From Pleodorina starrii (lineage: Eukaryota > Chlorophyta > Chlorophyceae > Chlamydomonadales > Volvocaceae): a DNA stretch of 64,000 bases. The notes beneath the pieces were generated by a model that saw only the letters and a program-made list of their open reading frames with translations, had not been told where the DNA came from and did no database searches. A program made the position numbers and the translations under genes. This document shows positions 35,218 to 48,090 of this stretch, piece after piece; the stretch's first letter is position 1, and every line of letters begins with the position of its first letter. The DNA is taken from positions 2,160,501 through 2,224,500 of the forward strand of contig BRXU01000011.1 of the NCBI GenBank assembly GCA_030267565.1, in the 5' to 3' direction.

Positions 35218-37171
35218 ATGGATTTGCTAGCCGCTGGCTACGGAAGTGACTCAGACGATGGAGGCGACATCCGTGAAGAGGGGGCTGTACCGGAACTCAA
35301 AGCTGCAAGTATTAAACCAGCAGGATATTCGGATGATGACTCCGATGAGAGTAGCGATGAAAGGTCAGCGGGTTGGTTGGGCGCGTGGTGCTTCTGGGGC
35401 GGTCCCGTGGAGCGCCGCTTTGCCACGCGCCTTCCGCGAGCACGCCGGATCTCCTCCAAACGACATAGCCCTAGTAACCATCTCCGCCGGGGATGGGGAT
35501 CGAAGCGCCGGGCAGCAGGTGCAGCACTGCTCTCCCCCGACCCACCCCATCTCACCTGGCCCCTGAACACGCCCCCATCCCGTGGTCACGGAGACTCCCT
35601 CCCGAGCCACTCTCCCCCTGTCGAGGCCCCCAACCCAACAATCCCCCGCTGACATCCCGCTCCCCCACCCCCCCACCCCGCCCGCTGCGGCCATGGCCAT
35701 GGCTTCGCAGCGTGGATAGCGCCGAGCTCCGTGCGGCGGAAGCAGCAGCACGGCTCCGGGATTTCGGCGAGACAGCCTCCTCGGGCCGGCAGGCTGGACA
35801 GCAGCTGCAGGGAGGACCAACAGGGCTGCGGCAGAAGCATCCGCCAGCCACGTCCATGTTGCCCTCCGCACTGGACGTGTTAGACCGGGTGAGCGCGAGT
35901 GAGGTGGGAGGGGGGCCCAACCGCTGTTCAGCGCTCAATCCTGCTACATCACCAACTCTCCAGCCCCACCCCGCATTTCCCGTTTTCCCCACATCCGCGC
36001 ACCGCCCACACGCGCACGTTAGCAGACCACCAAAGGCAACGAAACCCTGAAGGAACGAAACCTGAAGGAACGAGCCGTTATTGCATGCCATTGGCAGGTT
36101 CCGAGGAAACCCAACCTCAACCACGACGACCCGAGACGTGGCGGCGGTGAGACCCCATTCCTCCCGCGCTTGAGGACCCAGGCCCATCCCGCCTTTTCAA
36201 GCCCGTCCGCTCCGAAACCTTACTAAGGCTCCCGATGCCACTCCGCGCCCCTTGCCCCAGGTGGAGGGCCCGCCCACCTTCCTAGACCCCGAGGCCATAC
36301 GCCCCCTGGCTGCTTCGGCACTGCACGGCCTATCCGAGGAGGAAGCCGCCAGACTCGCGGGGCCCAGCGGCGGTGGCGGCGGCGGGCGAGGCGAGCGGCA
36401 GCAGCCCGGCAAGGACTTTGACATATCGCGGCTGGCTCCGCCACTCAAGGGACAAGCCAAGTGGGTGGTGTTGCGATCCTGCTGCTGCTGCTGCTGCTGC
36501 TGTGATTCAACTGTTGTGATCCTCGGGCTTTCCAACCTGCTGCCGCCTATTGGTTTGCGCGTATCCTACGGTGTGCGCACTAGCTCACTCGCCCGCTCGC
36601 TCGCGCAGGCAAAGCGCGGACAAGCGGGGCGCGCCTCCGGGTGCGGTCATCGAGGGGCGCGCCAAGCGGTACAAGCCGGAGGAGGGGCCCGAGGCCACGC
36701 AGCAATACACGGCCGTGCAGGTGAGCGAATGAGGGTTGCGGTGGTCAGGTATCTTCCAGGTATCTTCAGGTGGGCGGGTGCGGATTGGTGCGGGTGGGCG
36801 AGGACTGTGGTGGCGGGGTGCGAGGGTCGGGTGAGACTGCTGTCACACCACACCCACACCACACCACACCGCGCCTCCTCGCCCCACCGCCGCCATCCGC
36901 CGCCTCGCCCCACCGCCGCCGCCCCTGCCCCCAGATTGCCATGATGGGCGGCAAGGTGGACGACCGGGCGGCCAAGGGCTCGGCGGCCGGCCCCAGCAAG
37001 CCCATGGAGGTGTCGGAGTTCCTGAACAAGGGGGTGGGTGCGGCGCAGCTGCCGCGGCGCAACCAGGACCGCAAGGACAAGGAGAAGGAGAAGCGCATGA
37101 GGGGGCAGAGCAGCCACTCGCACTGGAAGAGCGAGGCGGAGATGGTGCTGAGGCAGCAGTTCGACTCGTAG
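35218..37171 (+). CDS. Unrecognised acidic-to-basic, probably nuclear, protein
   Basis: Five ex­ons with continuous phase (35218-35363, 35711-35888, 36261-36460, 36609-36720, 36935-37171) encode 290 aa. It opens with MDLLAAGYGSDSDDGGD and a second acidic Ser/Asp patch, a start common in splicing and chromatin-associated proteins. The middle has PPTFLDPEAIRPLAA and FDISRLAPPLKGQAK; then RAKRYKPEEGPEA. The C-terminus is highly charged and looks conserved: VSEFLNKG, LPRRNQDRKDKEKEK, then HSHWKSEAEMVLRQQFDS. The RKDKEKEKR stretch could be a nuclear localisation signal. No enzyme motif or membrane segment is present. A role in RNA processing is only an inference from composition. Confidence 0.8.
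36479..36502 (+). repeat. (CTG)8 in intron 3
   Basis: Uninterrupted trinucleotide repeat just downstream of the exon ending 36460. Confidence 0.95.
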
Positions 37172-38441
37172 TGTTGGCGTGTGTGTGGATTGGTGGGTGG
37201 CTGGGTGGTGGGTCTGCTGGCTCGCCCGTTGCAGCCCGCCGTGGTGCTGCATGCTGTGTGTTGCCGTTCGTGTTGGTCGGGTGGGCAGGTTGTCCCGCGG
37301 ACCGAGATCGTCACGCCTCAGTCCAGCGGTGTTGGTGGCGGTCGGGGGCATCGGGCTGGCGGGGTGGTGCTGATCAGGGGCTTACCGGCTGGGAACGGAC
37401 GGCGCAGCGGGCCTTCCCTCGTCGGTTCCTTGAACTACCGGTACTCCCCGTTCTCTGTTGGCGTGATCACTCCTTCTCGGCCGGCGCACACCGTCACCGT
37501 TCGTTGCAGGCTGGCAGGCAGGCAGCGATTGCTTGCGAATTGAATGCCTCCTGCCTGCTGCTGCCGCCCCTTGCCTTCCCTTGCCTTGCCTTTCCTTCCC
37601 TTGCATGCATGCACCGTGGGCCGGTCACCGTCCCCCACACGTGGGCCCTGCCCCGGAGGGTACACGCGGGCTGCACCACACGTGTATATGTGTGTATGTG
37701 TATGTGTGTGTACCGGTTAAGGAACATGCTGAGCGAAAGTTACCCAGTAGTACCCACAGGCCATTGCACAGCCGGCGAGAGGCTTCGGAGCGTGCTGCGC
37801 AGCCGCACTCACAGACAGTCTCCTCTCGTCCTTCCTGTTGCCCACACGGCCCACCGGGGGCAACACCCAACGCCATCGCACCGGGCGTGGTTCTCATAAC
37901 GCCCTGTCCGCGTCGTTAGAAAAGAACTGCGGTTCGGGTCATTATCGAAAAGCCGTAAGGGACCCGCCTCTGCATCCGGCCTGCGGCCTACGGCCTGCGG
38001 CCTACGTGTCTCTTACCCCCCGCCCCAAAGCCCACGCACCGCTCTCGCCGCAGCGGCCATTCGGCCATTCGCACCGCCGAGCGCCGAACGCGGACTCTTC
38101 CTCCGCTCCCAGGGCTCCTTTCAAACCCTCCTGGTGACCCCACCAGGACGACAAGGTCGTGGTGCGGCATACCGAGGAGGGGGCGAAGTACCCACCCCGA
38201 ACCCAGCCACGTTCAGCCGCCTGTTTCACTCACCGCACCGCACCGCACCACACCGTATGTTTTCACCTGCGTTGCCTCACTCGTTCAACATCGTTAGGCC
38301 GCCTGCAGCCCACACCCCGCAAGGCGCGAGTCTTTCACTGCCCCCCGCCGCCTCCTCAACCCCTGACCCCCGCTGCACCTGCTCCGCGTACGGCCCCCTC
38401 GCCGACGTCGGCAGCAGCACCCCGAGCCGAGTTCTTATTTC
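37172..38441. other. Convergent intergenic region
   Basis: 1.27 kb between two converging genes. No convincing exon, RNA gene or TGTAA signal was seen. A short TGTGTATGTG run is at 37682-37710. It should contain both 3' UTRs. Confidence 0.45.
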
Positions 38442-41400
38442 CTACGCCCCCGACCCTCCCGCGCTCCTCCCCGCTTCAGCCCCCTCCTCCCTCAATCCTT
38501 CCCCCTCTCTGTCCTCCACCCCCCGTCCCGTCCCCGTCCACGCTACCGTCTCCTCCGCCGTACCTCTCCCCGCACCCCTCCCCCTCCCTGCCCCCCCCCC
38601 TTTCTCTATCTCTACCCCCTCCTCCTCCCCCGCAATCCCCGCCCCAGCGCTGTCCACTCCACCCACATGCAACCCGGCGCCGGCAGCCGCTCCCGCTGCC
38701 TCCCCCGCGCCGCCCACGTCATCTACGGACATGTGTACTGCGGACATGTGTACTGCGGACATGTGTACTGCGGACGTCGTCGTCGTCGGCTGTTGCTGCG
38801 GCTGCGGCGGCATGCTCAGCGTAAAGAGGTTTCTGGACGCATTGGACGCCTGCGCACTGACACACAGCAGCGTTCCATCCAGACTGACAGAGCAGTAGCG
38901 ACCGAACTGCCGGCTCAGCAGCATCACCAGCGACCCGTCACCTAGCGGCGCGGCAGCGCCGACGCGGCTGCCGGCTGCTGCGGCGGCGGCGGCCCAGGCC
39001 CAGGCCCTCAGCCAAGTGTCCCCGTGGCCGGTGGTTCTTGGGGCCGGCGGCTCCGCCGCCGCCGCCCTGCCGCTGCGCGGCAGCAGCACCTGCGCCTCCG
39101 CGCCGCGCAGCAGACCCGCCCCGCGCGGCGCGCCGCGCCCAGCGGGGTTGCCCCCCAGGTCGCCGGCGCCGCCAGGGCCGCCGCCGTTGCGGCGGTTGAG
39201 CAGCAGCACGGGCTGCGGCGCCGCCCGCGACCGGCTGTCACTGTCGCTGTCCTGGGGCCACTCCGCGCCCTGCAGCTGGCGTCTCCTGTCACGACGGCGC
39301 TCCCAAGCTAAGCGCACATCATCATTATCGTCGTCGTTATCGCTCCCGGATGACGACTGTGCGGAGCCCATCTCGACTTCCAGCCTGGGCGGGACGGACC
39401 ACCGCCGCCACTGCTGCACCCACCGCTGCAGCTCCGCCCAGCCCTCCTCAAGGGATACAAGTTCCAACTCCCGGTCTTCCTCGGATCCAAAGTCGGGGTC
39501 CAGCTCCGACGGCGACATCGCCAGCTGAAAGCCGCGGAGCAACGACAGCAGAAAGTCGCCGCTGTCTCGCGCCGGCGCAGCAGCAGCATCAGCAGCACCG
39601 ACCCGTGGGTCGGTGCCCGCCGTAGCCGCCGCCGCAGGCACCAACCCCACTGCCTCGCCCTGCCCTGCTCTCGGGTCCGTCGCCGCCTCGTATTCGGCCG
39701 TTTGCGGTTGCGCTACGATTTTGACGTCGTACATTTGGAACCAGCACTCGTTGGGCACTGGGCCGGGCGGGGGCGGCTCGCAGAGGAGGATGTGGGGGGA
39801 GGGGGTCTGGGGGCAGCAGCGCTGCTGCTCAGTGCCCAGCAGCCCCCGGCTGAAAGTGGAGAAGCCTGCGCGGTCGGCAGCGGCAGGGGGCGGCAGATGT
39901 GGCGGGTGGCGAGCGCAAACCCTCAATCAAGGGAAGGAAGGAACGGTAACGAATCGAGGGCAGGAAGACACAGGACAGGCACGGAGCAAGCGAGTACCTG
40001 AAATACCGCATCCTAACGAGCCGATTCCGCGAGGCGCACACACAGACACACACACACAAACAGACACACAGACACAGTCACACGTGTGCGCGCGCGTGCC
40101 GTACCCCGCCCCCGCAGCCCGCACCCAACAAACGCCTCTAGCTCCCTCCCCGCTCCCGTCCTCAGTTCCTTACCTACGACCACGCCCGCTGCCAGCGCCG
40201 ACCCAGGGGTCATCAGCACCAGCTCCACCTCGGGTGCCCGCCCCGCCTGCTGCCCCGCCTGGCACTCCACGTCGTGGGGTCCCGGCAGACCCGGCAGCCG
40301 CACTCCGCAGTCCGTGTCGGTCAGCAGCGAGCGCAGCTGTGAGCTCGGGTAGGAGACCCTCTGCAGCTGAAACTTGTATCCGGACCACCAGCCGGGGCCG
40401 TCCAGGTGGCAAGACACCACCGCGCTCAGGCCGCCCACATCTGAGGAGGGAGAGGGTGAGGGAGAGGGAGAGGGCAAAACGAATGTGCCGCAGCGGAGGG
40501 ACGGAGAGGGTGGGGGAGGGGGGTTATCCGGGTGAGTGGGGGCAGGTGAAGGGGACAGGTGAGGGGGATTGGGGGATTGGGGGAGGAACAGGAAGAGGAG
40601 GAGGGACCCGGGGAGGGCGCTGGGTTTCCGGCACAGAGAGACCCACCCGTCAGAGTGCAGAACTTGTCCCCCTCCATCAGGTAGATCCACTCCTTGTCAA
40701 GATCCACGGATTCGTCGTCCTTCAGATCCGCCTTGAAGATTCTGTACGACAGCTGGGACGGCTGACCCAACGAGCAGATGACCGCCCGTGGCGGCACGTC
40801 CCCCGCGCCAACGCTGTCGCCTTCCGTGCTGTCCCGGTGGCTTGCCGCCGACACCGCACGGCAGCCCGCCCGCAACCACCGGCACCAAAAGCCACCACCA
40901 CCGCCGCTGCGCGGCTCCTCTTCCTCCCTAGCGCATCCCAGCGCGCTCGCGATCGCACATCGTCCCACGTCGAGCCAACCGCGGGCCCAGCTCGCCAGCC
41001 GCCCCGCCCACGCAACGCCACGAGCCAGCCAGCCGAACGACCCAAGCGAATCACCGCCTGATGCTGCCGCTGCTGATGCTGATGCGGTGGCGGTGGCGGT
41101 GGCCGATGGCAGCACCGGCGGCGTGTTGCACAGGCCGACGGCGCGCGCCAGCAGTCGTACGGAACGGCCGCTTGGTACGACAACCGGATCCGACGCGTCG
41201 GCCACGCCGCCAACGCCGCTGCCTGCGCGCCTCGCCGCAGCGACCGCCCCCTCCACCTCCTTTGCCGCCGCCGGCGTTGCTGTTACCGCCCCCGCCGCCG
41301 CCGCCGCTGCCGGCGCCGCTGCAACAGATGCGGCACCGCTGCGACCGCCGCTGCCGTCCGGCAGCAGCAGCAGCGCGAAGGAAGAGTTGAACTGCGGTTG

Positions 41401-42092
41401 CTTGTTGTTGCAGGCGATCGCGAAGCCGTAGCCTCCCGCGGCGGCTGTAGCGGGTACCAGTCCGCAGTAGCCCTTGCTGGTCTTGAGCGACAGGTACCAC
41501 CCTGCCGGCCAGCCCGGGTGCGGGGGCAAAGGGCCAAAGGCGCGGCGCGTGCGGATGTTGTGTGACCGGCCTGCCTCACCTCACCTCATCGCCACCTCAG
41601 CTGCACTCCCTGATACTACCGGTAGGAGAGGCGGGAGCTGGGGTTTCATTTGCATCTCCCAGCTGACCGAACACACACCACGGCTAGACCGGCAACGAGG
41701 CGAGGCGAGGCGAGGCGAGGGTGTGTGCCGTGCAGTACCCACGCACGGACCTGATATGGGGGAGCCGAGCTCCGGCTCGAAGCCAACACGAGCAGCATCT
41801 CCTGACAGGGATTCCGCTGCCCGATTGCGGTAGTTCCAAATGCAGTCGGGGCGGGGAAAAGGGGACAGCAGAGGAAGCGGGACAGCTGAGGGAAGCTGGG
41901 TTGGGCACTTGGGCTGTGTTCAGGGCGCGGTGGTCGTTTGCATTGGAACCATTGTGCCCGCCACAGCAATTTCGAAACAATGTTTGCTAATTGGGTTTCG
42001 GTATGACACCAACCTGCTGTTCTCCAACAGCTCCCAAGCGCGACGAAAATCGAAAGCGCGAGGGACGCGCTTCGCAGCCCCAGGTCTATCAT
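38442..42092 (-). CDS. Putative secreted protein with fascin/beta-trefoil-like repeats
   Basis: Five exons, transcription order 42092-42014, 41801-41751, 41501-40647, 40440-40174, 39757-38442, join in phase to 855 aa. The N-terminus (MIDLGLRSASLALSIFVALG) looks like a signal peptide. Three segments share the pattern aromatic/Leu - YC or FC - about 15-20 residues - small-x-C - Phe-x-Leu: WYLSLKTSKGYCGLVP with FAIACNNK and FALLLL; WIYLMEGDKFCTL with AVVSCHLDG and KFQLQ; and LVMLLSRQFGRYCSV with LLCVSAQA and LFTLSM. Spacing resembles fascin or beta-trefoil repeats. Long Ala/Gly and Ser/Asp-rich linkers separate them. The final 110 residues are Gly/Ala/Glu-rich and follow an SAVHM repeat. The stop at 38442 assumes no further intron. 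The fold assignment is an inference. Confidence 0.65.
38728..38775. repeat. Coding 15-bp tandem repeat
   Basis: Three perfect copies of ACATGTGTACTGCGG encode repeated SAVHM in the last exon of the putative secreted protein. Confidence 0.9.
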
Positions 42093-44035
42093 GATTTTGG
42101 TTGACAGCTACCAAATAAAGCAATGTCGATCGGTCATTGAAGACGGCGAGAAGTAAGTGAGGTCCGACTCAGGCACCGGAACCACAACGACTTCACATTA
42201 CGAGGCTGTTTTTTCGTGCAAATAGGTTGTCTATGGTTGCGCGATAGATTCGTGACCAAATGAGTTCTGGCCTGCAGGTCTGCGGCATTGTGCAAGCAGC
42301 TCCGAAACGTCGGACAGACCAAGACCGTTTGCACAATAACGACATACAACGACGGCCCAAGTCCCGGGCAACGGTTCCTTCGCATGGCTGGGTGAAAAGG
42401 CAAGGGCATCGAATGCGTTTGCATGCAGTAAGATCAGTCATCGAATCGCGTTGAGAGGTTCAGGAACGGCCATTACATCACGACGAATAGACCGACTGGG
42501 AAATCCCTTCTTGACTGGGAATGCGCCGAATGCCGGCCAGTCAGCAGCAAGGGAGCACAGCCAGCAACAGTCCCGAATGCCCTCCCACACGCCCGGTCCC
42601 AGCCGCGCTTAATATTTGAAGAAAGAGGCGGCGGAACGCAGCGGAGAGGTCCGGTCCGATTAGCGTAGCGTTTCAGGTGCCGCGCCCGCCCGCCAAGACA
42701 GGGCGAGAACCCCGCTGCCCCGCAATCCTGGCACCAATGAGTCGACCCCATCCCCAAATGGACGAGGGAAATCGCAAAACCAGGCCCACGCATGGTCCCC
42801 AGATGAGAAGGCTCGCACGCATGCCTTGGCCCCGCAAGAGCGGCAACAGCTCTGCCCTGACCCTCTGAGCCGCCTCCGTATCGACCCTTCATTCACTCCT
42901 GGTGCATGAGAGAAAGTAGCCTCCGATTCAGAAGCGCCGCCTTGCGCCATCAAGGGAAACCCAAGTGCCCACACGCTCGCGTCAACGACTGGATCGCCTG
43001 CACCGTACAGATGCCCCACAACACGATTCTCCCAACACCAACCCTTTTCCAGCCCCAGCCCCAGCCCGGGCCTCCCCCTGTTCATCCACTTTGCCAATGA
43101 ACCTGTCGCCGCAACCATCCAACACTTATGCGCCGGCTTTCGCAACCGCGAGCGCGACACAACACAACAAACCGGTGGTCTGCGCTTGGAAACGCCCTCA
43201 CATGGTATGCAGCCCGCGCGGGGGTTTCAGCCGCATGGCTCCGGCGGTAAGGGCAAGGGGCGGTGACCTGCCCCTACACAGTGCGCAACACACACCCCAT
43301 CCCCCGCTCCCACATCCCACGTCTCCCCCGTTTCAGTGCACGAAGGGCCAGCTGGCCACGCTGGCTCCGCACCCTAACCATCCGAGCGTCCGGAGCCCAC
43401 TGTAACAAACGACAACGTCCCATGACAACGTCCCAAGCTTCCTGCCTCACCGGCAAAAGCATGCCCGCCATCCCCACCACATTGAGTTCGTCACAAACGG
43501 TAACAGCGTCTCTGCAGTCACCAACGGACATTTGTTTCTGGTCCACCACCGAGCGCCGTGCTCGGCCCGCGGCCAACGGCACTTGCAAAAGCAGTTGCGT
43601 CGCTGCCGCCATGAACTACTAACTGCCAACTGCTATACCGTTGGCTGGCCGTCCACATCGAGTCACCACGCGCGGATGCGGGAGCCCACGACGGCGATCC
43701 GGGTGACCCCGCCGCCGCACCGGCGGCGCAATGTCGCGCGGCCGGCGCAAAACTGCCCCCGCCTAGCCACGAGGGCGATCACCGGACTCATGTGCCTATG
43801 CCGCAATCGAAATACTTGCATGCCCCTCCCCAGACCAGCCCCCGCCCATCCATCCCCGCGGCTGGGCCCCCAGCCCCAGCCTCAGCCGCGCAAAGACCCG
43901 CAACGCACTCACCGCCCAGCGGCACGCGGCCGAGACGTCCGCGACATCGGCCGTGCGGAATCTACGAAACTCGAAGGGCAAAATGCAGCCCAGCCCAGCC
44001 CACAGGCCACAGGCCACGCCGGAGGGTCGGAGGCT
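42093..44035. other. Intergenic region upstream of the secreted-protein gene and downstream of RNR2
   Basis: 1.9 kb with no supported exon on either strand. Frames lack codon bias and splice consistency. The only minus-strand TGTAA found is at 42473-42477, which would give the reductase gene an unusually long 3' UTR of about 1.5 kb. The promoter of the secreted-protein gene should lie just above 42092. Confidence 0.45.
42473..42477 (-). promoter_or_regulatory. TGTAA poly(A) signal candidate for RNR2
   Basis: Minus-strand TGTAA 1559 nt past the reductase stop; the only candidate seen in the intergenic region, so the assignment is weak. Confidence 0.25.
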
Positions 44036-47000
44036 TTAGAAGTCGCAGTCGGTCTGGAAGACGTACTCCGAGGGGTCGCGCCCCGTGTCGACCGAGTGCG
44101 TGGCCGCCATGACGCCGGCGCGCTGGTACTCCCCCACCCGCCGCTCGAAGAAGTTGGCCTTGGCCTGCAGGCTGATCATCTCCATCCAGTCAAACGGGTT
44201 GGCCGAGTTGTACAGCTTGTCGTACCCCAACGACAAGAGCAGCCGGTCCGCCACGAACCTGGCGGTGGCGGCGGCGGTGGTGAGGACGACGACGGCCACG
44301 GGGGGGGAGGGGGGGGGGGGGGGGTACGGCAATGACGATAAGCAACCGTATTCGATAAAAGGAACGCCGAAGAAAGGGGCAGGAAATCCGGCATGGCGGG
44401 GACTACCGTGTCGGGCAGCCGGACGGTGCAGACGGACGGTGCAGCACTAGGGCACAAAGTGGGCAATCGCCACCACAGCACAATCATCAACGGCTTCGCG
44501 GCGGGGTCGCCCTCACCTCTCCCGCCAGCTCCCTGCCCCCCTAGGCCCCTAAAGCCCAAGTCCAAGCCCGGCCCCCCAGGCCCCGCTGCTAAAAGGCTCC
44601 CGGGGAGACCCCGAGACCCGGCCCTCAGCGGCTCCAGGGGGGGAGGGAGACGCGGGCACCCGCCCCACCTGATGTACTGGCGCATCAGGTCTGCGTTCAT
44701 GCCCAGCAGCTCACACGACAGCGCCTCCGTGCAGAACTCGTCCTCCAACTGAACAGCCTCGCCCACAATCTGCGGAAGGGAGGGAGGGAGGGAGGCAAGG
44801 GCACGGAGGCACGTTGGCGCGGGCAGACTGACTCAGCGCAAGGGAGAGTCAAGTCGCCCAGCAAGGATGGCCCGCCAAGCATTTTGGCCCAAAACCGCTT
44901 CCCAAACCCAAACGCCATCCCAACCCGGACTCCCGCCGCCCCTGCCGCACGCCCTCCCGCCCGCCCGGCCCTGCCCTCCCCACCATGTGCACGCGCTCCT
45001 GGGTGAGGCGGTTCTTCAGGTGGCCGTACAGGCAGCAGGCAAAGTCGCAGTGCAGTCCCTCGTCCCGCGAGATGAGGCAGTTGGAGAAGCTCAGTCCGGG
45101 CATCAGCAGCCGCTTCTTCAGCCAGAAGATGGAGCAGAAGCTGAGGGCGGGGGGACAGGGGCAGGGGGAAAGGCAGGGAGGCAGGGAGGCAGGGGGGAGG
45201 CTGTTTGAAGCATTCGAATCGGGAGGGAGGGAGGAAAATGGGAGGGGCGTTGTTGACGTGAAAAGGAGCAGGAGAGGCCTGCGGGGGCCGGGCCGGGCCA
45301 GGCCCAGCCGGGCCGGGCCGGGAGGGACATATTCGAGACCTCGGGAGATGCCGAGCAGGGGGTGCCGGGGTGGGATGCAGGCGGGGAACAGGAGAGGCTG
45401 GCGGGCTCCGACATACGGCATACGGGGGCTGGCCAGTCGGAGCTGGCGGAGCCAGCCCCCATCCCAGTCCCGACTCATGATTCCCAGCCCAGACACTCAT
45501 ACACCGCCCATCCCCACCCCCAACCCCTTCCCCACCCATACACAGGCGCGCACCTGCCGGAGAAGTGGATGCCCTCCACGCACGCAAACGCCACCAGGCG
45601 CTCCGCGAACGAATTGGACGAGCTGATCCAGCGCAGTGCCCAGTCCGCCTTCTTGCCCACCGTGGGGATGGTCTGAATGGCGTTGAACAGCTGGTGGCGC
45701 TCCTGGGGGGGGGGGAGGCGGGTGGCGGCAGTGGGAGGTTAGTTGGGTTCTAGCCAGCCGCTGTTTTGGGTTTTTGCCGTGTGGTCTACCTGCCCAGCAC
45801 CTCCCAACCCCCAGCACTCGGGGTCCCATACGCCAATGGGCGCTTGGAGGATGAGGGCTGAGCACTGGGGGCTTGAAGGCCCTCCCCAGCCCCAGCCCCC
45901 AGCAGCCCGCCTTCCCACTCCCTAGTTCCCAGTCCTTCAGTCCTCAACCCCTCTGACCCTTCACCTCCCGCAGCCCCCGCCCGCCCTTAGCCCACCCCCC
46001 CAAGCCCGCTCTCGCCATGAACCCCCAAGCCATCTCCTTCAGCCCTCCCGGCCCCCATCCCCACCCTCCTCCCCCACCCTCCTCCCCCACCCCTCCTCCC
46101 CCACCCCTCCTCCGGGGCCGGGGCCCCACCCTCCTCCCCCACCCTCCTCCCCCACCCTCCTCCCCCACCCTCCTCCCCCCCACCCTCCTCCCCCCTCCCC
46201 CCTCCCCCGGTGCCGTCCCCACCTGCGGGTCCCTCACGTAGTGGTCCAGCAGCACCGAGTACATCTCACTGTGCACGTTCTCCATGGCGATCTGGAAGCC
46301 GTAAAAGGCCCGCGCCTCGGGCACCTGCACCTCCGACATGAACCGAGCAGCCAGGTTCTCCATCACGATGCCGTCGCTGGCGGCGAAGAAGGCCAACACG
46401 TACTTGATGAACCGCTTCTCGTCGTCTAGGGTGATTGAGAGGGTGGGGCGCATGGCGGGCGATGGAGGTGGAGGCAGGCGGACACCCAGGGCGCGCCCGG
46501 AGGGGCAGCCGGAGGAGGGACGTGACGTGACATGGCGAGTCGCGGTTCTTCAGAACCCATTCATCGTCATCAAAGCGTTTGAGTTTGCCGGGCAAGCCGG
46601 TCGCGTCGTGTTGCATTGCGTCGGGTGTTCGTTCATTCGTCAGGAAATTCGTAAGAAAAAGCGTTTGATAATCGTCGCGGCGGCGGCGCGGCAGCGGCCA
46701 AGCGGGCGTTAGGGCGGGCGTTGCACGACGAAACCCCGTTTCCAGCGCAGTGGCACAGCGGCACAGAGCAAAGCAGGTGAGAGAGCGCAACCGGGTTGCG
46801 CCCCCCACAGGCGACGCAGCACCCGGAGTTGTTCAAGTGCCCAATCATGCGGCGGCCCCATTACGTCTGTCCATCACGTGAGTCGGGAGCCAGCGGCCAT
46901 CTAGAGAGGCGCGGCCGTCCAGGGCCACCCGCAGGGGCCCGGATGCGGCACACGGCGCGGCACGGCGAGATGCAGGGCCCGCGGCCTGTGATTAGCAACC

Positions 47001-48090
47001 CTGCAGCCGAGCGGTCCCGAAAGCCGCTGCGGACCACCGATGCCGCCAATATAGCCCGTAATGTTGTGGGATGGTCGTGTGGAGGTGTGCGGTACATAGT
47101 ACACGTATTGAGGAATTGCGCATGGAATTGCAAGGGTGTCGGGTTTGTTTCCCGTGAAATCGTGGGCTCCAGGACATCGGGGGAGCGGGTCGGAGTGGAT
47201 TGTGGATCGGCCCGGCTTCGGTGACCGCGTACTAAGCCGGCACGGCACCGGATGCCGTACCTTTTAGCCGATCCCAGTCCACCAAGTCTCCCGAAAAGTC
47301 CACTTCTTCAACCGTCCAGAAGGACGCAACGGCTCTTTTATGGAAATCCCAAAGGTCCGGGTACCTAATCGATAGCAGGCGGAAAGGACAAAGGGAAGGG
47401 TTAGCAGCGCGGCGGATGGAAAGGCTGGAGGGAAAAGGCGTGGAGGATGGTGAGGGTGTCGGAAATTCCGGGGTTGTCCGGCAAAGACGCAAAGCGCGCA
47501 TAAAAACCCGGGTGAAATGTTCAGCTGCAAATATGTGCGTTCCTGGGGCCTTTCCAGCACAGCCGAAATAAGTGACCGCTCAGGTCGCCATGCCGATGCA
47601 CCCATGCCCAAACTGCCTACCGAATTGGGAACAGCGTGAACCGATTGGGGTTCTCCTTTAGCACAGGTTCCATGTCATCGCTTGAAATTTCGCTGGTTCT
47701 GTTGTCGTCTGAGTCGTCTGTCCCGGCCTCGCCGTTTGTTTGCCGGTCTGATGCGGCCGATATGCTATGTTCATGCTCGCGACATTCACTACTGCTGCTT
47801 GTGGACGAGCCGCAGGTCTCCGGTGTGGGTTCCAGTTCAGCCAGCGGCGTGGCCGACCTTGCGCCAGGGCAAGGCGAGTGTGGCAGCGACCTCGACTCCA
47901 GCTTTTCGGGCGTGCCTGGACCCTGGGGGTCCTGTAAGCTTTCAGAAGCCGCCGCCTCCGAGTCAGGACTACGTCGCCCCGAAGAACAGCCCATGACATC
48001 CTCAACGTCGGAGACGTCCGCAACACCTAGACAGTTCAATTGATCGATGACGGCATTTGCGTCGTCTGAAACGAACGCCACCGCAGCCAT
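44036..48090 (-). CDS. RNR2: Ribonucleoside-diphosphate reductase small subunit (R2)
   Basis: Makes deoxyribonucleotides with the large subunit; holds the diiron-tyrosyl radical cofactor. Seven exons, transcription order 48090-47621, 47364-47261, 46425-46223, 45702-45554, 45140-44984, 44769-44669, 44258-44036, give 468 aa against about 390 normally. Conserved parts include [46 protein letters not shown] (Glu and His iron ligands and the radical Tyr), [32 protein letters not shown] (Glu and His ligands) and [15 protein letters not shown]. The C-terminus is QTDCDF, where most relatives end in an acidic tail with terminal Phe. The extra length is an N-terminal extension of about 130 residues, Ser/Asp/Glu-rich with several SP and TP sites. 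It diverges from the EF-hand gene. Confidence 0.96.
46061..46208 (-). repeat. G-rich (GGGGGAGGGT)n tract in RNR2 intron
   Basis: Read on the transcribed (minus) orientation, this is a near-continuous series of GGGGGAGG/GGGTGGGG words starting about 15 nt after the donor that follows the exon ending 46223. Many overlapping runs of three or more G make it a strong candidate for G-quadruplex formation in RNA or in the displaced strand. Confidence 0.85.

Noticed and set aside
47621..47700. KEN degradation box in the R2 N-terminus (VLKENPNRF)
   Set aside because: The ENP residues belong to the universally conserved R2 segment, so the KEN match is probably incidental.
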